In this document: piece after piece, positions 35,335 through 43,837 of the stretch
Layout of the letters: every line of letters starts with the position of its first letter
Numbering within the stretch: position 1 is the first letter of the stretch
Assembly (NCBI RefSeq): GCF_014205135.1
Contig: NZ_JACHMY010000001.1
Span: 3,968,001 to 4,032,000, forward strand
Direction of reading: 5' to 3'
From: Kribbella italica
GTDB lineage: Bacteria > Actinomycetota > Actinomycetes > Propionibacteriales > Kribbellaceae
DNA: 64,000 nt
Position numbers and translations under genes: made by a program
Notes under the pieces: generated by a model
What the model saw: only the letters and a program-made list of their open reading frames with translations
Database searches by the model: none
Told to the model about the DNA's origin: nothing

Positions 35335-36054
35335 ATGCCCTTCGCCGATCACCCCGTACGCCGGGTGGCCGCGGCGAAGGGCGTTTCGCCGTCCGGGGCC
35401 TGGCCGCACACGATCCCCGCTGTTCGGCAGCTGCTGACGGACGGACTGGACCTCGGGCCGGGCGTCACCTTCCTGGTCGGTGAGAACGGCGCGGGCAAGT
35501 CGACACTGGTGGAAGCCGTGGCGGTCGCCTTCGGGATGTCGCCCGAGGGCGGGTCGACCGGCGCCCGCCTGACGACGCGGGCGACCGAGTCGTCGCTGTC
35601 CGACGATCTCGTGCTGACCCGGGGTGCCGGTGCCTCGAAGGCCGGCTTCTTCCTGCGGGCCGAGACGATGCACAGCTTCTACACGTACCTCGAGCAGAAT
35701 CCGAGCAGCCGCCCGGAGCCGGTGTTCCACGAGATGAGCCACGGGGAGAGCTTCCTGTCCCTCATCGAGAACCGCTTCTCCCGCCGTGGCTTCTACTGCC
35801 TCGACGAGCCCGAGTCGGCACTGTCGTTCTCCTCCAGCCTCGCGGTGGTCGGCGTCCTCAAGCAGCTCGCCGACAGCAAGTCCCAGGTGCTCTGTGCGAC
35901 CCACTCCCCCGTGATCGCCGCCCTGCCCGGCGCGACGATCCTCGAGGTCGGCCAGTGGGGCATCCGCGAGTCGGCCTGGACCGACCTCGAGCTCGTCCAG
36001 AACTGGCGTGCCTACCTGCGGCATCCCGAGCAGTACCTGCGGCACATCCTCTAG
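35335..36054 (+). CDS. AAA/ABC-type ATPase of the COG3910 kind
   Basis: A 239-residue soluble ATPase with Walker A VGENGAGKST (about residues 47-56), an ABC-like MSHGESFLSLIENRF in the signature position, Walker B FYCLDEPESALS and switch His in CATHSPVIAAL. It has no transporter partner. Such single-domain SMC/ABC-like ATPases are common but uncharacterised. It follows DUF6104 by 25 bases and its stop abuts the convergent MFS gene, leaving no room for a terminator. Confidence 0.85.
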   Translation: MPFADHPVRRVAAAKGVSPSGAWPHTIPAVRQLLTDGLDLGPGVTFLVGENGAGKSTLVEAVAVAFGMSPEGGSTGARLTTRATESSLSDDLVLTRGAGASKAGFFLRAETMHSFYTYLEQNPSSRPEPVFHEMSHGESFLSLIENRFSRRGFYCLDEPESALSFSSSLAVVGVLKQLADSKSQVLCATHSPVIAALPGATILEVGQWGIRESAWTDLELVQNWRAYLRHPEQYLRHIL

Positions 36055-36055
36055 C

Positions 36056-37438
36056 TCAGTGCACGAGCACGGCCGGCTCCTTCACCGCCTCCGGCTGGAA
36101 CTCCCGCTGCCAGGGCCTGACCACGGCGAGCAGGGTGACCAGGGACAGGGCCAAGCCGCCTGACATCACCACGGCCATCGCGACCGCGTCGGTGCCGAGG
36201 GCACCGACCAGCGGTGCGGCGATCGCGCCGATCCCGAACTGGACAGCGCCCAGCAGCGCCGCCGCCGTGCCCGCCGCCTCACCGTGGCGCGACAGGGCCA
36301 GGGCCGGCGCGTTCGGAAGGGCCAGGCTGGCGGCGAACAGCGCCGCCCAGACCGGGACGAGGATGCCGACCAGGCCGCCCAGGCTCAGGGTCGCGGTCAG
36401 CAGCAGCGCGACGCCTGCGAGTGCGGCGAGGACCGCGCCCGCGGTGAGCACCTGCTCGGGCTCCCACCGCTTCAGCAGCACCGGGTTGAGCTGGGTCGCC
36501 GCGACCAGCAGCAGTCCGCCCACGCCGAACAGCAGTCCGAAGGTCTGGCTGCTCACGCCGAACTGTTCCTGGAACACGAACGACGCTCCCGCGACGTACC
36601 CGAACACGCCGGTCATCGCCAGGCCGGCGACGAGAGTGAGCCCGACGAAGACCCGGTCGCGGACCAGCTGCCCGGCCGTGCGAGCGATCGCCGCCAGACC
36701 GAACGGCCGGCGGCCGGACGGCGGCAGGGTCTCCGGCAGCGTCAGCGCCACCAGAAGCATCAGCAGGACGCCGAGCGCGGCCAGTACGACGAACAGGCCC
36801 TGCCACGGCAGCGCCACCAGCAGGGCGCCACCGACGGTCGGCGCGAACACCGGCGCTACGCCGATGACGAGCATCAGTCGCGACAGCAAGGTGGCGGCCG
36901 CGCGGCCGACGTACAGGTCGCGGACGATCGCCAGCGCGACGACGGACCCGGCGGCGGCACCGACGCCCTGCAGGACCCGGAAGACCGACAGCATCTCGAC
37001 GGTCGGGGAGACCGCGCAGAGCACGGAGGCCAGCACGTGCAGGCCCGCTCCGGCGATCAACGGCAGTCGGCGGCCGACGGTGTCGGAGAGCGGACCCACG
37101 AGCAGTTGGCCGACGGCGAGACCCGCGAAGGTGCCGGTCAGGGTGAACTGGACCGCCGTCGCGGAGGCGGCGAGGTCGGTGGTGATGGACGGCAGCGCCG
37201 GCAGGTACAGGTCGATGGTGAGCGGCCCGAGCGCGACGATGAAGCCCAGCGTCAGCACCAGCCGAATCCGCCCGATCGGCCGCATCGGCCCGCCGCTGGC
37301 CGACGGATTGGTGTCAGCCGGCGTCGTCGGAGCGGGCGTCGTGGTCGTGGCAGCCGGCGTCGTGGTCGTGGGACCGGTCGTCGTCGGAGCGAAAGTCGTG
37401 GTCGGAGCGGGCGTCGTCGGAGGATCGGAGATCGCCAT
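36056..37438 (-). CDS. MFS drug exporter, Bcr/CflA type, with Thr/Pro-rich N-terminal tail
   Basis: The 460-residue protein has 12 predicted helices starting at IRLVLTLGFIVALGPLTIDL. LPALPSITTDLAAS, GQLLVGPLSDTVGRRLPL and FRVLQGVGAAAGSVVALAIVRD are the Bcr/CflA signatures. It should expel drugs or metabolites by proton antiport. Unusually, residues 1-50 form a cytoplasmic tail of repeated Pro/Ala/Thr units (such as APTTTFAPTTTGPTTTTPA). The first ATG has GAGGA five bases upstream, so the tail is probably translated; an internal ATG (residue 52) would give the normal start. Confidence 0.88.
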   Translation of the reverse strand: MAISDPPTTPAPTTTFAPTTTGPTTTTPAATTTTPAPTTPADTNPSASGGPMRPIGRIRLVLTLGFIVALGPLTIDLYLPALPSITTDLAASATAVQFTLTGTFAGLAVGQLLVGPLSDTVGRRLPLIAGAGLHVLASVLCAVSPTVEMLSVFRVLQGVGAAAGSVVALAIVRDLYVGRAAATLLSRLMLVIGVAPVFAPTVGGALLVALPWQGLFVVLAALGVLLMLLVALTLPETLPPSGRRPFGLAAIARTAGQLVRDRVFVGLTLVAGLAMTGVFGYVAGASFVFQEQFGVSSQTFGLLFGVGGLLLVAATQLNPVLLKRWEPEQVLTAGAVLAALAGVALLLTATLSLGGLVGILVPVWAALFAASLALPNAPALALSRHGEAAGTAAALLGAVQFGIGAIAAPLVGALGTDAVAMAVVMSGGLALSLVTLLAVVRPWQREFQPEAVKEPAVLVH

Positions 37439-37634
37439 GAGGTCCTCGTGATCGGGCGTACGAGCAGGGCGCGACGTCGCTGTCGCCAGCTATCGGCAAC
37501 TACCCGCCCCGGCTTGCTATTCCCGCCCGGCCCCATAGTCCACCCTGCGGAATGGGGAACGACGCGGGAGCGCCTAGTCCGACCCGCGGAGCGCAGGGGC
37601 ACGGGAGCGCGGGGAGCGCGGGGGGAGGGGAGCC

Positions 37635-37845
37635 CGGGAGCGCGGGGGGCGCGGGAGCGCGGGGGGCGCGGGAGCGCGGGGGGCGCGGGAGCGCGGGAGG
37701 CGCGGGAGCGCGGGAGGCGCGGGAGCGCGGGAGGCGCGGGAGCGCGGGGGGCGCGGGAGCGCGGGAGCGCGGGAGGCGCGGGAGCGCGGGAGGCGCGGGA
37801 GCGCGGGAGGCGCGGGGGCGCGGGAGGCGCGGGGGCGCGGAGGCG
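37635..37845. repeat. 17-bp tandem array, about 12 copies
   Basis: Units of CGGGAGCGCGGGNGGCG follow each other from 37635 to 37845: twelve near-identical copies and one 8-bp partial unit (37754-37761). The two main variants differ at one base (G or A at position 13). The last two units carry CGGGGG at their start. All frames stay open because the array has no stops, so apparent ORFs here are artefacts. The rest of the 37439-37909 gap holds nothing else. Confidence 0.92.
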
Positions 37846-37909
37846 GTGGCGCCTGATCTGAGCCGCGCGAAGCGCAGGCGGAGGGGCGCGGCCCACTCCC
37901 CTCCTGCAT

Positions 37910-37924
37910 CCGCCCGCAGGGCGG
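37910..37924 (-). terminator. Hairpin at the end of the ArsR gene
   Basis: CCGCCC-GCA-GGGCGG directly adjoins the ArsR stop codon. A second GC-rich inverted repeat (GGAGGGG near 37880, CCCCTCC near 37900) lies just beyond. Together they probably end the ArsR transcript. Confidence 0.5.
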
Positions 37925-38278
37925 TCAGTCGGCGTGGGGTGGTTTGCGGCGTAGGGGTGGGTCGGGGGCCAGGGAACCATCCGGAGCGATGTGTTCGAAG
38001 ATCTGGTCGACCAGGTTGAGGACGTGGGGGTCGTCGACGGTGTAGATGTGCCGGCGGCCCTCGCGGCGGGCGGTGATGATGCCGGCCAGGCGGAGTTTGC
38101 CGAGGTGCTGGCTGGCGGTGGCGATGCTGACTCCGACGCGGTCGGCCAGCGTGCCCACGTCGTACTCGCCCTGGGCGGCCAGTGAGACCAGGTGCAGCCG
38201 CACGGGGGCGGACAGCATCGCGAAGGTTCCGGCGGCGGATTCCAGCTGCGCCTTCGTCGGTTCGGGGAAGGTCGTCAT
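37925..38278 (-). CDS. ArsR/SmtB-family repressor
   Basis: From the ATG at 38278 this is a 117-residue winged-helix protein: FAMLSAPVRLHLVSLAAQGEYDVGTLADRVGVSIATASQHLGKLRLAGIITARREGRRHIYTV, of which VSIATASQHLGKLR is the recognition helix. The ELCVCDL metal motif is replaced by EYDVGTL, but late His and Asp residues (DDPHVLNLVDQIFEH) could bind metal at the dimer interface. It is divergent from the CaCA exchanger, with a perfect palindrome in between. Confidence 0.9.
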   Translation of the reverse strand: MTTFPEPTKAQLESAAGTFAMLSAPVRLHLVSLAAQGEYDVGTLADRVGVSIATASQHLGKLRLAGIITARREGRRHIYTVDDPHVLNLVDQIFEHIAPDGSLAPDPPLRRKPPHAD

Positions 38279-38347
38279 CTCGCGGTCATTGTGACCGGTC
38301 GAGCGGCTCCTGGGGAGGCGGCAGGCCGAGGGTGAGCACGGTCTCAC

Positions 38348-38367
38348 ACTTTCGCAATTGCGAAAGT
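38348..38367. promoter_or_regulatory. Perfect 20-bp ArsR-type operator
   Basis: ACTTTCGCAATTGCGAAAGT is fully palindromic. It lies 25 bases upstream of the exchanger start and 70 from the ArsR start. It is the obvious binding site for the ArsR protein, which would repress both genes, by inference. Confidence 0.8.
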
Positions 38368-38392
38368 ATCGAAATGGTGGCAGCCTGGAGGC

Positions 38393-39619
38393 ATGGCAAG
38401 AGCTCTCCGCCCCGTGCTGCTCCTCCTCGCCGTGGCGATCCCAGCGATCGTCCTGCGGCTCACCGGCACACACCCGTTCGCCCCGCTCGGCATCCTCGTT
38501 TTCGGCCTCGGCGTCGTCGCCGCGTCGTTCGTGCTGGCCTGGGCGGCCGAGGCCGCGGAGATGGACATCTCGGGCGGCCTCGCGATCGCCCTGCTCGCCG
38601 TGATCGCCGTCCTGCCGGAGTACGCGGTCGACCTGTACTTCGCCCACACCGCCGGCAGCAACCCGGAGTACGTCCAGTACGCCGCGGCCAACATGACCGG
38701 CTCCAACCGCCTCCTGCTCGGCCTCGGCTGGACCAGCGTCGTCCTGGTCAGCCTGTACGTCGCGGGCAAGCGCAGCGGGCGCACGGTCAAGGCCCTGGTG
38801 CTCGACTCGGGCTACAAGCGCGAGCTCGGCTTCCTGCTGATCGCCGGAGTGGTCGCCTTCGTCATCCCGCTGACCGGCCAGATCCACCTGGTCCTCGGCA
38901 TCGCGCTGCTGGCCTTCTTCGCCTACTACCTGTGGCGCGCCGCGGCCAGCGAGCACGGCGACGAGCCCGACCTGGTCGGCCCGGCCGCGCGGATCGGCGG
39001 CCTGCCGAAGGTGCAGCGCCGGATCACGGTGATCGCCATGTTCGTCGCGGCCGCCACGATCATCCTGTTCTCGGCCGAGCCGTTCGCCGACTCGCTGGTC
39101 GACAGCGGGCACGCGCTGGGCATCGACCAGTTCCTGCTGGTCCAGTGGCTGGCGCCGCTGGCGTCGGAGTCGCCCGAGTTCATCGTGGCGCTGCTGTTCG
39201 CCTGGCGCGGCAAGGGCGCGGCGGCGATCGGCCTGCTGATCTCCGCCAAGGTGAACCAGTGGACCCTGCTGATCGGCAGCCTTCCGATCGCGTACGGCAT
39301 CGGCGGCGGCGGGCCGGCCCTGCAGCTGGACGGGCGGCAGATCGAGGAGTTCCTGCTGACCGCGACGCAGACCATGCTGGGCATCGCGATCCTGCTGGCG
39401 CTGCGCTTCCCCCGCTGGGCCGCCTGGACGCTGTTCGGGCTGTTCGCGGTGCAGTTCGCCGTACCGGGTCAGACCGGGCGGTACGTGATCTCCGGCGTGT
39501 ACGCCGTACTGGCGATCGCCGTCTTCGTGCACCACCGGCGGGAGATCGTCCCGACCCTCACCGATCCCTTCCGCCGGACCAAGAAGAAGGACGACGACCG
39601 CGAGCTGATCGGCGTCTGA
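38393..39619 (+). CDS. CaCA-family cation exchanger
   Basis: The 408-residue membrane protein has about eleven helices. Two inverted alpha-repeats are present: IALLAVIAVLPEYAVDLYFA and WLAPLASESPEFIVALLF, each with the essential acid residue that binds the cation. It should exchange Ca2+ (or another divalent cation) for H+ or Na+ across the membrane. The upstream ArsR operator suggests control by metal stress and a role in efflux; the actual ion is unknown. A C-terminal basic tail ends RTKKKDDDRELIGV. Confidence 0.88.
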   Translation: MARALRPVLLLLAVAIPAIVLRLTGTHPFAPLGILVFGLGVVAASFVLAWAAEAAEMDISGGLAIALLAVIAVLPEYAVDLYFAHTAGSNPEYVQYAAANMTGSNRLLLGLGWTSVVLVSLYVAGKRSGRTVKALVLDSGYKRELGFLLIAGVVAFVIPLTGQIHLVLGIALLAFFAYYLWRAAASEHGDEPDLVGPAARIGGLPKVQRRITVIAMFVAAATIILFSAEPFADSLVDSGHALGIDQFLLVQWLAPLASESPEFIVALLFAWRGKGAAAIGLLISAKVNQWTLLIGSLPIAYGIGGGGPALQLDGRQIEEFLLTATQTMLGIAILLALRFPRWAAWTLFGLFAVQFAVPGQTGRYVISGVYAVLAIAVFVHHRREIVPTLTDPFRRTKKKDDDRELIGV

Positions 39620-39630
39620 GACCAACGGCG

Positions 39631-39664
39631 AAGGGCCCGCGGACGAGCTCGTCCGCGGGCCCTT
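39631..39664. terminator. 34-bp perfect palindromic terminator
   Basis: AAGGGCCCGCGGACGAG is followed by its exact complement. Outer CAACGGC/GCCGTTG bases add a further seven pairs around one G.G mismatch. It lies between the convergent exchanger and WhiB-like genes and can serve both. Confidence 0.88.
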
Positions 39665-39678
39665 GGCCGTTGACCGGG

Positions 39679-39978
39679 TCAGCTGGCCTGCTGCTCCTCG
39701 ACGGTGACCGGCGGACGGCGGCGCTCGGTCGGGCCCGGGCGTCCCCGCCGGCGGCCGTCCAGGAACTTCTCCCCCGCGGCCGTGCCGGTGAACTTGGTCC
39801 GCCGGGCCCACGCGCGGCACTCCTCCAGCACCGGGCACGCGGTCAGGCAGATCGCCTGCGCCTTGCGCTGCTCCCACTGGCTCGCGGTCTCGTCGTACGC
39901 CGGTGACATGCCGACGCACGCGGCCTTCGACATCCAGCGGTCGGCGGGGTCGGCGATCACCGTCAAGGTCGGCCTCAT
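39679..39978 (-). CDS. Atypical WhiB-family protein
   Basis: From the ATG at 39978 (AGGAG six bases upstream) this 99-residue protein has the four Fe-S cysteines of a Wbl protein: AACVGMSP, then ICLTACPVLEEC. The middle pair is C-x3-C where C-x2-C is usual, and the GVWGG turn is replaced by GTAAGE. The basic tail (GRRRGRPGPTERRRPP) looks like an AT-hook. It probably still binds a [4Fe-4S] cluster and works as a regulator, but sigma-factor contacts may differ. Confidence 0.8.
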   Translation of the reverse strand: MRPTLTVIADPADRWMSKAACVGMSPAYDETASQWEQRKAQAICLTACPVLEECRAWARRTKFTGTAAGEKFLDGRRRGRPGPTERRRPPVTVEEQQAS

Positions 39979-40114
39979 GGGCACTCCTGCTCGTCGTTCG
40001 ATCGGGCGGATCGAGTGCGCGGGGGTGTCCCGCGCCACCTCCAGCTTGAGCCTGAGTCGTTGCCCTGGTGCGACGCCCATGTTTCAGGCATGAAACGTCA
40101 CAACCCGGAAGGTG

Positions 40115-41659
40115 TCACATCAGTGCCGCTGACACCTGGTCCCAGAAGTCGCAGCGATGAGTACTCCGCAGGTCCACCGGACCGGTCGAGGCAACGCTGA
40201 TCGACCGGACGACGTCCCGCCGGTACGGCGCCCAGCCGGGATCCCCGGTGTGCGCGAACGCGGACCACTGGTCGAGGAGCCGCCCGCTCAGCTCCCGCTG
40301 CGCCGGCGTCAGTGGCGGCGGTTCCCACGGGCCCGGGTTCGTGCTGGCGAAGAAGTACGGCGTCTCCACGCCGTGGTGCGCGCCGTACGGGAACTCGCCC
40401 GGCTGCGGCGTCCGCGGTTCGGCGAACTCGTAGGCGTAGACCGGCGCCCGGCGGCGCATCAGGTCGTTGGCCCGGAGCTGCGAGCACGCGCCGAGCAGGA
40501 GTCCTTCGTCGGTGAGCAGCTGCGCGAGGGCCAGGCTCGGTGTCGGGTAGGCGGCCGCCGGGTAGGCGGCGAGCACCTTCGCGGCGGCGCCGCCGTACAG
40601 GTCGCCGAGGATCTGCCGGTACTGCTCGGCGGTGATGTCGCCGTACCGGCTGCCGACGAAGGAGCGCATCTCGTCCTTGGTGCCGCCCTGCAGAACCGGT
40701 ACGGCGGCCGCCAGGCCCAGGCGGTGGGCCGGCCGGGGTTGCAGCGGGACGAGTGCGGTGCCGGTGACGGGGAGCCAGGGGCGGTCGGTGGTCAGGCGGT
40801 CGAGGGTGTCGTCCTCGGCCAGGCCGGTGAGCTGCTGGAACGGTTTGGCGCGGAGGCAGGCCACCGCGGTCCGCGGGTCGGGGCAGCCGAGGTCGGTCGC
40901 GGTCTTCGTCGCCCGGGTTTCGGCGGTGCGTGCCGGGAGGAGGTTGTTGGTGCAGGGCGCGCTCTGCACGATGGCCTGGGCGAAGAGGCCCCGGGCCGAC
41001 GGCGAGACGAGCTGGGCACAGACACTGAAGGCGCCGGCAGACTCGCCCCACAAGGTGACGCGCCGCGGGTCGCCGCCGAAGGCCTTGGCGTTGCGCTGGA
41101 TCCATCGCAACGCCTGCTGCTGGTCGGCCAGGCCGAAGTTGCCGGCCGCAGGGTCGCGCATCGCGGGGTGGCGGAGGAAGCCGAGCGCGCCGAGCCGGTA
41201 GTTGGCGGTCACCACGATGTTGCCGCGAGCAACTAGCTCGGACGGGTCGTACAGCGACCCGGCGCCGCCGGTGAAGCCGCCGCCGTGCAGGAACAGCAGG
41301 ACCGGAGCGGCAGTGGCCTCGGCCGGCGCCCAGACGTTCACGGTCAGGCAGTCCTCGCTGCCGTTGACCGTCGGGCCGTCGGCGGACCAGCCCACCTGCG
41401 GGCAGCTCGGGCCGGGCTGGGTCGCGTCGCGGACGCCCGACCAGGCCCGCGCCGGGCGGGGTGCGGACCAGCGGAGAGGGCCGGTCGGCGGAGCGGCGTA
41501 CGGGATGTTCTCGAAGACCCGGACGCCGGTGGACGTCGTACGGCCTTGGAGCTGGCCGGTGTCGATCCTCACCACTTGTGGGGAAGCTGAGGCAGGTTGG
41601 GCCGTGCCGAGCAGGATCAGGGGGAGGAGGGCCGCTGCTGTTCTTCGGAGTCGTTTCAT
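40115..41659 (-). CDS. Secreted type B carboxylesterase
   Basis: About 514 residues with a signal peptide (AALLPLILLGTAQPASAS). Type B esterase blocks are present: FENIPYAAPPTGPLRW, EDCLTVNVWAP, LLFLHGGGFTGG (oxyanion hole), the nucleophile elbow TLWGESAGAFS, an acid-bearing GGTKDEMRSF, and the His in GAHHGVETPYFF. It hydrolyses carboxyl esters outside the cell; the substrate is unknown. Only 60 bases separate it from the reductase gene upstream on the same strand, so co-transcription is possible. Confidence 0.9.
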   Translation of the reverse strand: MKRLRRTAAALLPLILLGTAQPASASPQVVRIDTGQLQGRTTSTGVRVFENIPYAAPPTGPLRWSAPRPARAWSGVRDATQPGPSCPQVGWSADGPTVNGSEDCLTVNVWAPAEATAAPVLLFLHGGGFTGGAGSLYDPSELVARGNIVVTANYRLGALGFLRHPAMRDPAAGNFGLADQQQALRWIQRNAKAFGGDPRRVTLWGESAGAFSVCAQLVSPSARGLFAQAIVQSAPCTNNLLPARTAETRATKTATDLGCPDPRTAVACLRAKPFQQLTGLAEDDTLDRLTTDRPWLPVTGTALVPLQPRPAHRLGLAAAVPVLQGGTKDEMRSFVGSRYGDITAEQYRQILGDLYGGAAAKVLAAYPAAAYPTPSLALAQLLTDEGLLLGACSQLRANDLMRRRAPVYAYEFAEPRTPQPGEFPYGAHHGVETPYFFASTNPGPWEPPPLTPAQRELSGRLLDQWSAFAHTGDPGWAPYRRDVVRSISVASTGPVDLRSTHRCDFWDQVSAALM

Positions 41660-41719
41660 ACCTTGCGATGCTGTCAATCAGCAGCGGGGTCGGGCATCGC
41701 CCAGCAGAGGTATTCGGCG

Positions 41720-42898
41720 TTACGCCGGCTGCGGTACGTCGGCGGTCAGCAGGGTGCGCACGGTCTCCTGGGCGCAGGCCTTGTTGACGCCGATGCCGCC
41801 CTGCGCGCCGCGTTTGATCCAGCCGGTGACGAAGTGGCCGGGCTTGCCGATGACGGCGCCGCGGTCGTTCGGGACCACGCCGCGGGTCTCGTCGAAGGGG
41901 AGCCCGGGGATCGGGCGGCCGGTGAAGCCGATCGCGGTGATCAGGGTGTCGGCCGCGATGGTGTCGCCGTCGGCCGTGGTCAGAGCGCGGCCGTCCCAGG
42001 CGACGGGCGTGGTGTTGTAGCGGAGGGCGATGCCCTTGGTGTGCTCGACTTCCCGGTACGCCGAGGCGGTGTAGGCGGCAGACTCCGGGCCGCGGCGGCC
42101 CAGGACGACGACCTCGGTGAACCTGTCCGGTCCTTGGAAAGACGTGAGCAGGCGGGCGAGGTCGAGGGCTACGTTTCCGTTGCCTACGACGACGGCTCGC
42201 GGGCCCTTCAGGTCCGGGCGGCGGGCGCCTGGGCGGTTGTTGTACCAGGCAACGATCTCGTCTGCTGCCAGCTCGCCCGGGATTCCCAGCCGGCGGCTCT
42301 GGTACGCACCGGAGGCGTGCACGACCGCGTCGTACCGGCCCTCGAGGTCGTCGACGCTCACCGAGGTGCTGGGGCGCCAGCGGACGCGCGGGTGCGCGAC
42401 GATCCGCTCGAAGGTCTCGACGATCTGCTTGGTCACCGGGTGATCGGGCGCGACGCCGTACCTCGCCAAGCCGCCGACCACCGGCAGGCGATCGAACACC
42501 GTCACCTCAGCCGTACTGCGCTGCAGCAGCTCCCGCGTCGCGTACATCCCTGCCGGACCGGCCCCGACCACGACGACCCGCCGCGGCCCGTCCGACCAGC
42601 GGTCGAAGCGCGGCGGTTCCCAGGTGTCCAGGTCGAGCCCGTCGAGCACCGGCCGTTCCTTGTAGTACGACGCGTTCAGCTGTACGTCGACCGCCGACGA
42701 ACGGTCCGCCGGTTTGGCGGCGTCCACCGGGCAGATGTCGGCGCAGGCGCCGCAGTCGATGCAGGTCCGCGGGTCGATGAACAGCCCGTCGGTCGTCCCG
42801 AAGCCCGGCTCCCCCGGCGACGGATGGATGCAGTTCATCGGGCACACCGCGACGCAGCTCGCGTCCGCGCAGCAGTCCCCGCTGATCGCGTAGGTCAT
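41720..42898 (-). CDS. Ferredoxin fused to ferredoxin-NADP reductase (FprB-like)
   Basis: About 392 residues from the ATG at 42898. The N-terminal 60 residues are a bacterial 7Fe/8Fe ferredoxin (GDCCADASCVAVCPMNC; RTCIDCGACADICPVDA). The remainder is an adrenodoxin-reductase-like flavoprotein: VVVVGAGPAGMYA for FAD, PVVGGLARYGVAPDHP, VVGNGNVALDLARLL for NADPH and GWIKRGAQGGIG. It moves electrons from NADPH to its own Fe-S centres. It follows the AurF-like gene by 48 bases and is likely that oxygenase's electron supplier. Confidence 0.92.
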   Translation of the reverse strand: MTYAISGDCCADASCVAVCPMNCIHPSPGEPGFGTTDGLFIDPRTCIDCGACADICPVDAAKPADRSSAVDVQLNASYYKERPVLDGLDLDTWEPPRFDRWSDGPRRVVVVGAGPAGMYATRELLQRSTAEVTVFDRLPVVGGLARYGVAPDHPVTKQIVETFERIVAHPRVRWRPSTSVSVDDLEGRYDAVVHASGAYQSRRLGIPGELAADEIVAWYNNRPGARRPDLKGPRAVVVGNGNVALDLARLLTSFQGPDRFTEVVVLGRRGPESAAYTASAYREVEHTKGIALRYNTTPVAWDGRALTTADGDTIAADTLITAIGFTGRPIPGLPFDETRGVVPNDRGAVIGKPGHFVTGWIKRGAQGGIGVNKACAQETVRTLLTADVPQPA

Positions 42899-42946
42899 AC
42901 CGAAGCGCCCCCGTCCGCGGAGCGACAACTTCCGGCGCTGGGCATG

Positions 42947-43822
42947 TCAGAGCAACCCGGTCCGCCGGTAGACGCGGCGCGCGGCCGGCGTCAGCAGGCC
43001 GACCTCGGCGAGGAAGTCCATCAGGTTCGCGCAGCTCGACCGCAGCAGTGAGCGGTGGTGCTCGTTGCGCCGGGCCATCGCGACAGCTTTCCCGACGTCG
43101 AGGCCCGCGTTCCGGTACACGGCCGGGCTGACCATGCTGCTGACGATCATGTCCGCGGCCAGCGCGATCACCAGCGCGCTGACTTGGCGCCGTACAAGGC
43201 CGGCATCGGCGATCCGGTCCCGGGTCTCCTCGCGGGCGAACACCATGTGCCGCGACTCCTCGACGACGTGGATGTGGTTCACCGTGCGGACCAGCGGCGC
43301 GACCCGGCGGTCGCGCATCCAGTCGCGCTGCATGACGTCGAGAACCTCTTCGGCGACCAGGATGGCGGCGTACGCCGTCGCGCCGGTGGCGACGGTCTTG
43401 AAGCCGCGGCCGAGTTCCCGCGCGAGCAGACCCGGCCGGTACCGGGCGTCGACGAGCCGGGCCGAGGCCTTGGCGAACATGATCGAGTGCCGGCACTCGT
43501 CGGCGATCTCGGTCAACGCCCACTGGAACTCCGCGCTCCCCGGGCTCTCGTCGTACACGTCGCGCAGGATCATCTGCTGCAGGATCAGCTCGAACCAGAT
43601 CCCGGTCGAGGCGACCGACGCGGCCTCGTGCTTGGTCAGCTCACGGCGCTGCGGCTCGGTCAGCTCGTCCCAGTACGGCGTGCCGTAGAGCGTGCTCCAC
43701 TCGGGACTGAGTCCGTAGCCGTCGCCGACCGGGGCGTCCCAGTCGATCTCCGTCTCCGGGTCGCGGGACAGCTGCGCCGCCGAGGCCAGCAGGCGTTGTG
43801 CGGTTTCGTCCGTGCCGTGCAT
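42947..43822 (-). CDS. AurF-like diiron N-oxygenase
   Basis: The 291-residue helical protein has paired diiron ligands: TKHEAASVASTGIWFE, LTEIADECRHSIMFAK, an EEVLDVMQRD helix and HIHVVEESRHMVFARE. The E/H spacing matches the AurF/CmlI family, which oxidises aryl amines to nitro compounds or hydroxylates substrates. It is followed by an FprB-like reductase, forming a plausible oxygenase plus reductase unit. No biosynthetic genes surround it, so the substrate is unknown. A TetR-type operator precedes its start. Confidence 0.85.
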   Translation of the reverse strand: MHGTDETAQRLLASAAQLSRDPETEIDWDAPVGDGYGLSPEWSTLYGTPYWDELTEPQRRELTKHEAASVASTGIWFELILQQMILRDVYDESPGSAEFQWALTEIADECRHSIMFAKASARLVDARYRPGLLARELGRGFKTVATGATAYAAILVAEEVLDVMQRDWMRDRRVAPLVRTVNHIHVVEESRHMVFAREETRDRIADAGLVRRQVSALVIALAADMIVSSMVSPAVYRNAGLDVGKAVAMARRNEHHRSLLRSSCANLMDFLAEVGLLTPAARRVYRRTGLL

Positions 43823-43837
43823 GACGCACCTCCGGGA

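Noticed and set aside
37635..37845. Possible CRISPR array
   Set aside because: Units are 17 bp and contiguous, with no spacers and no cas genes; it is a minisatellite.
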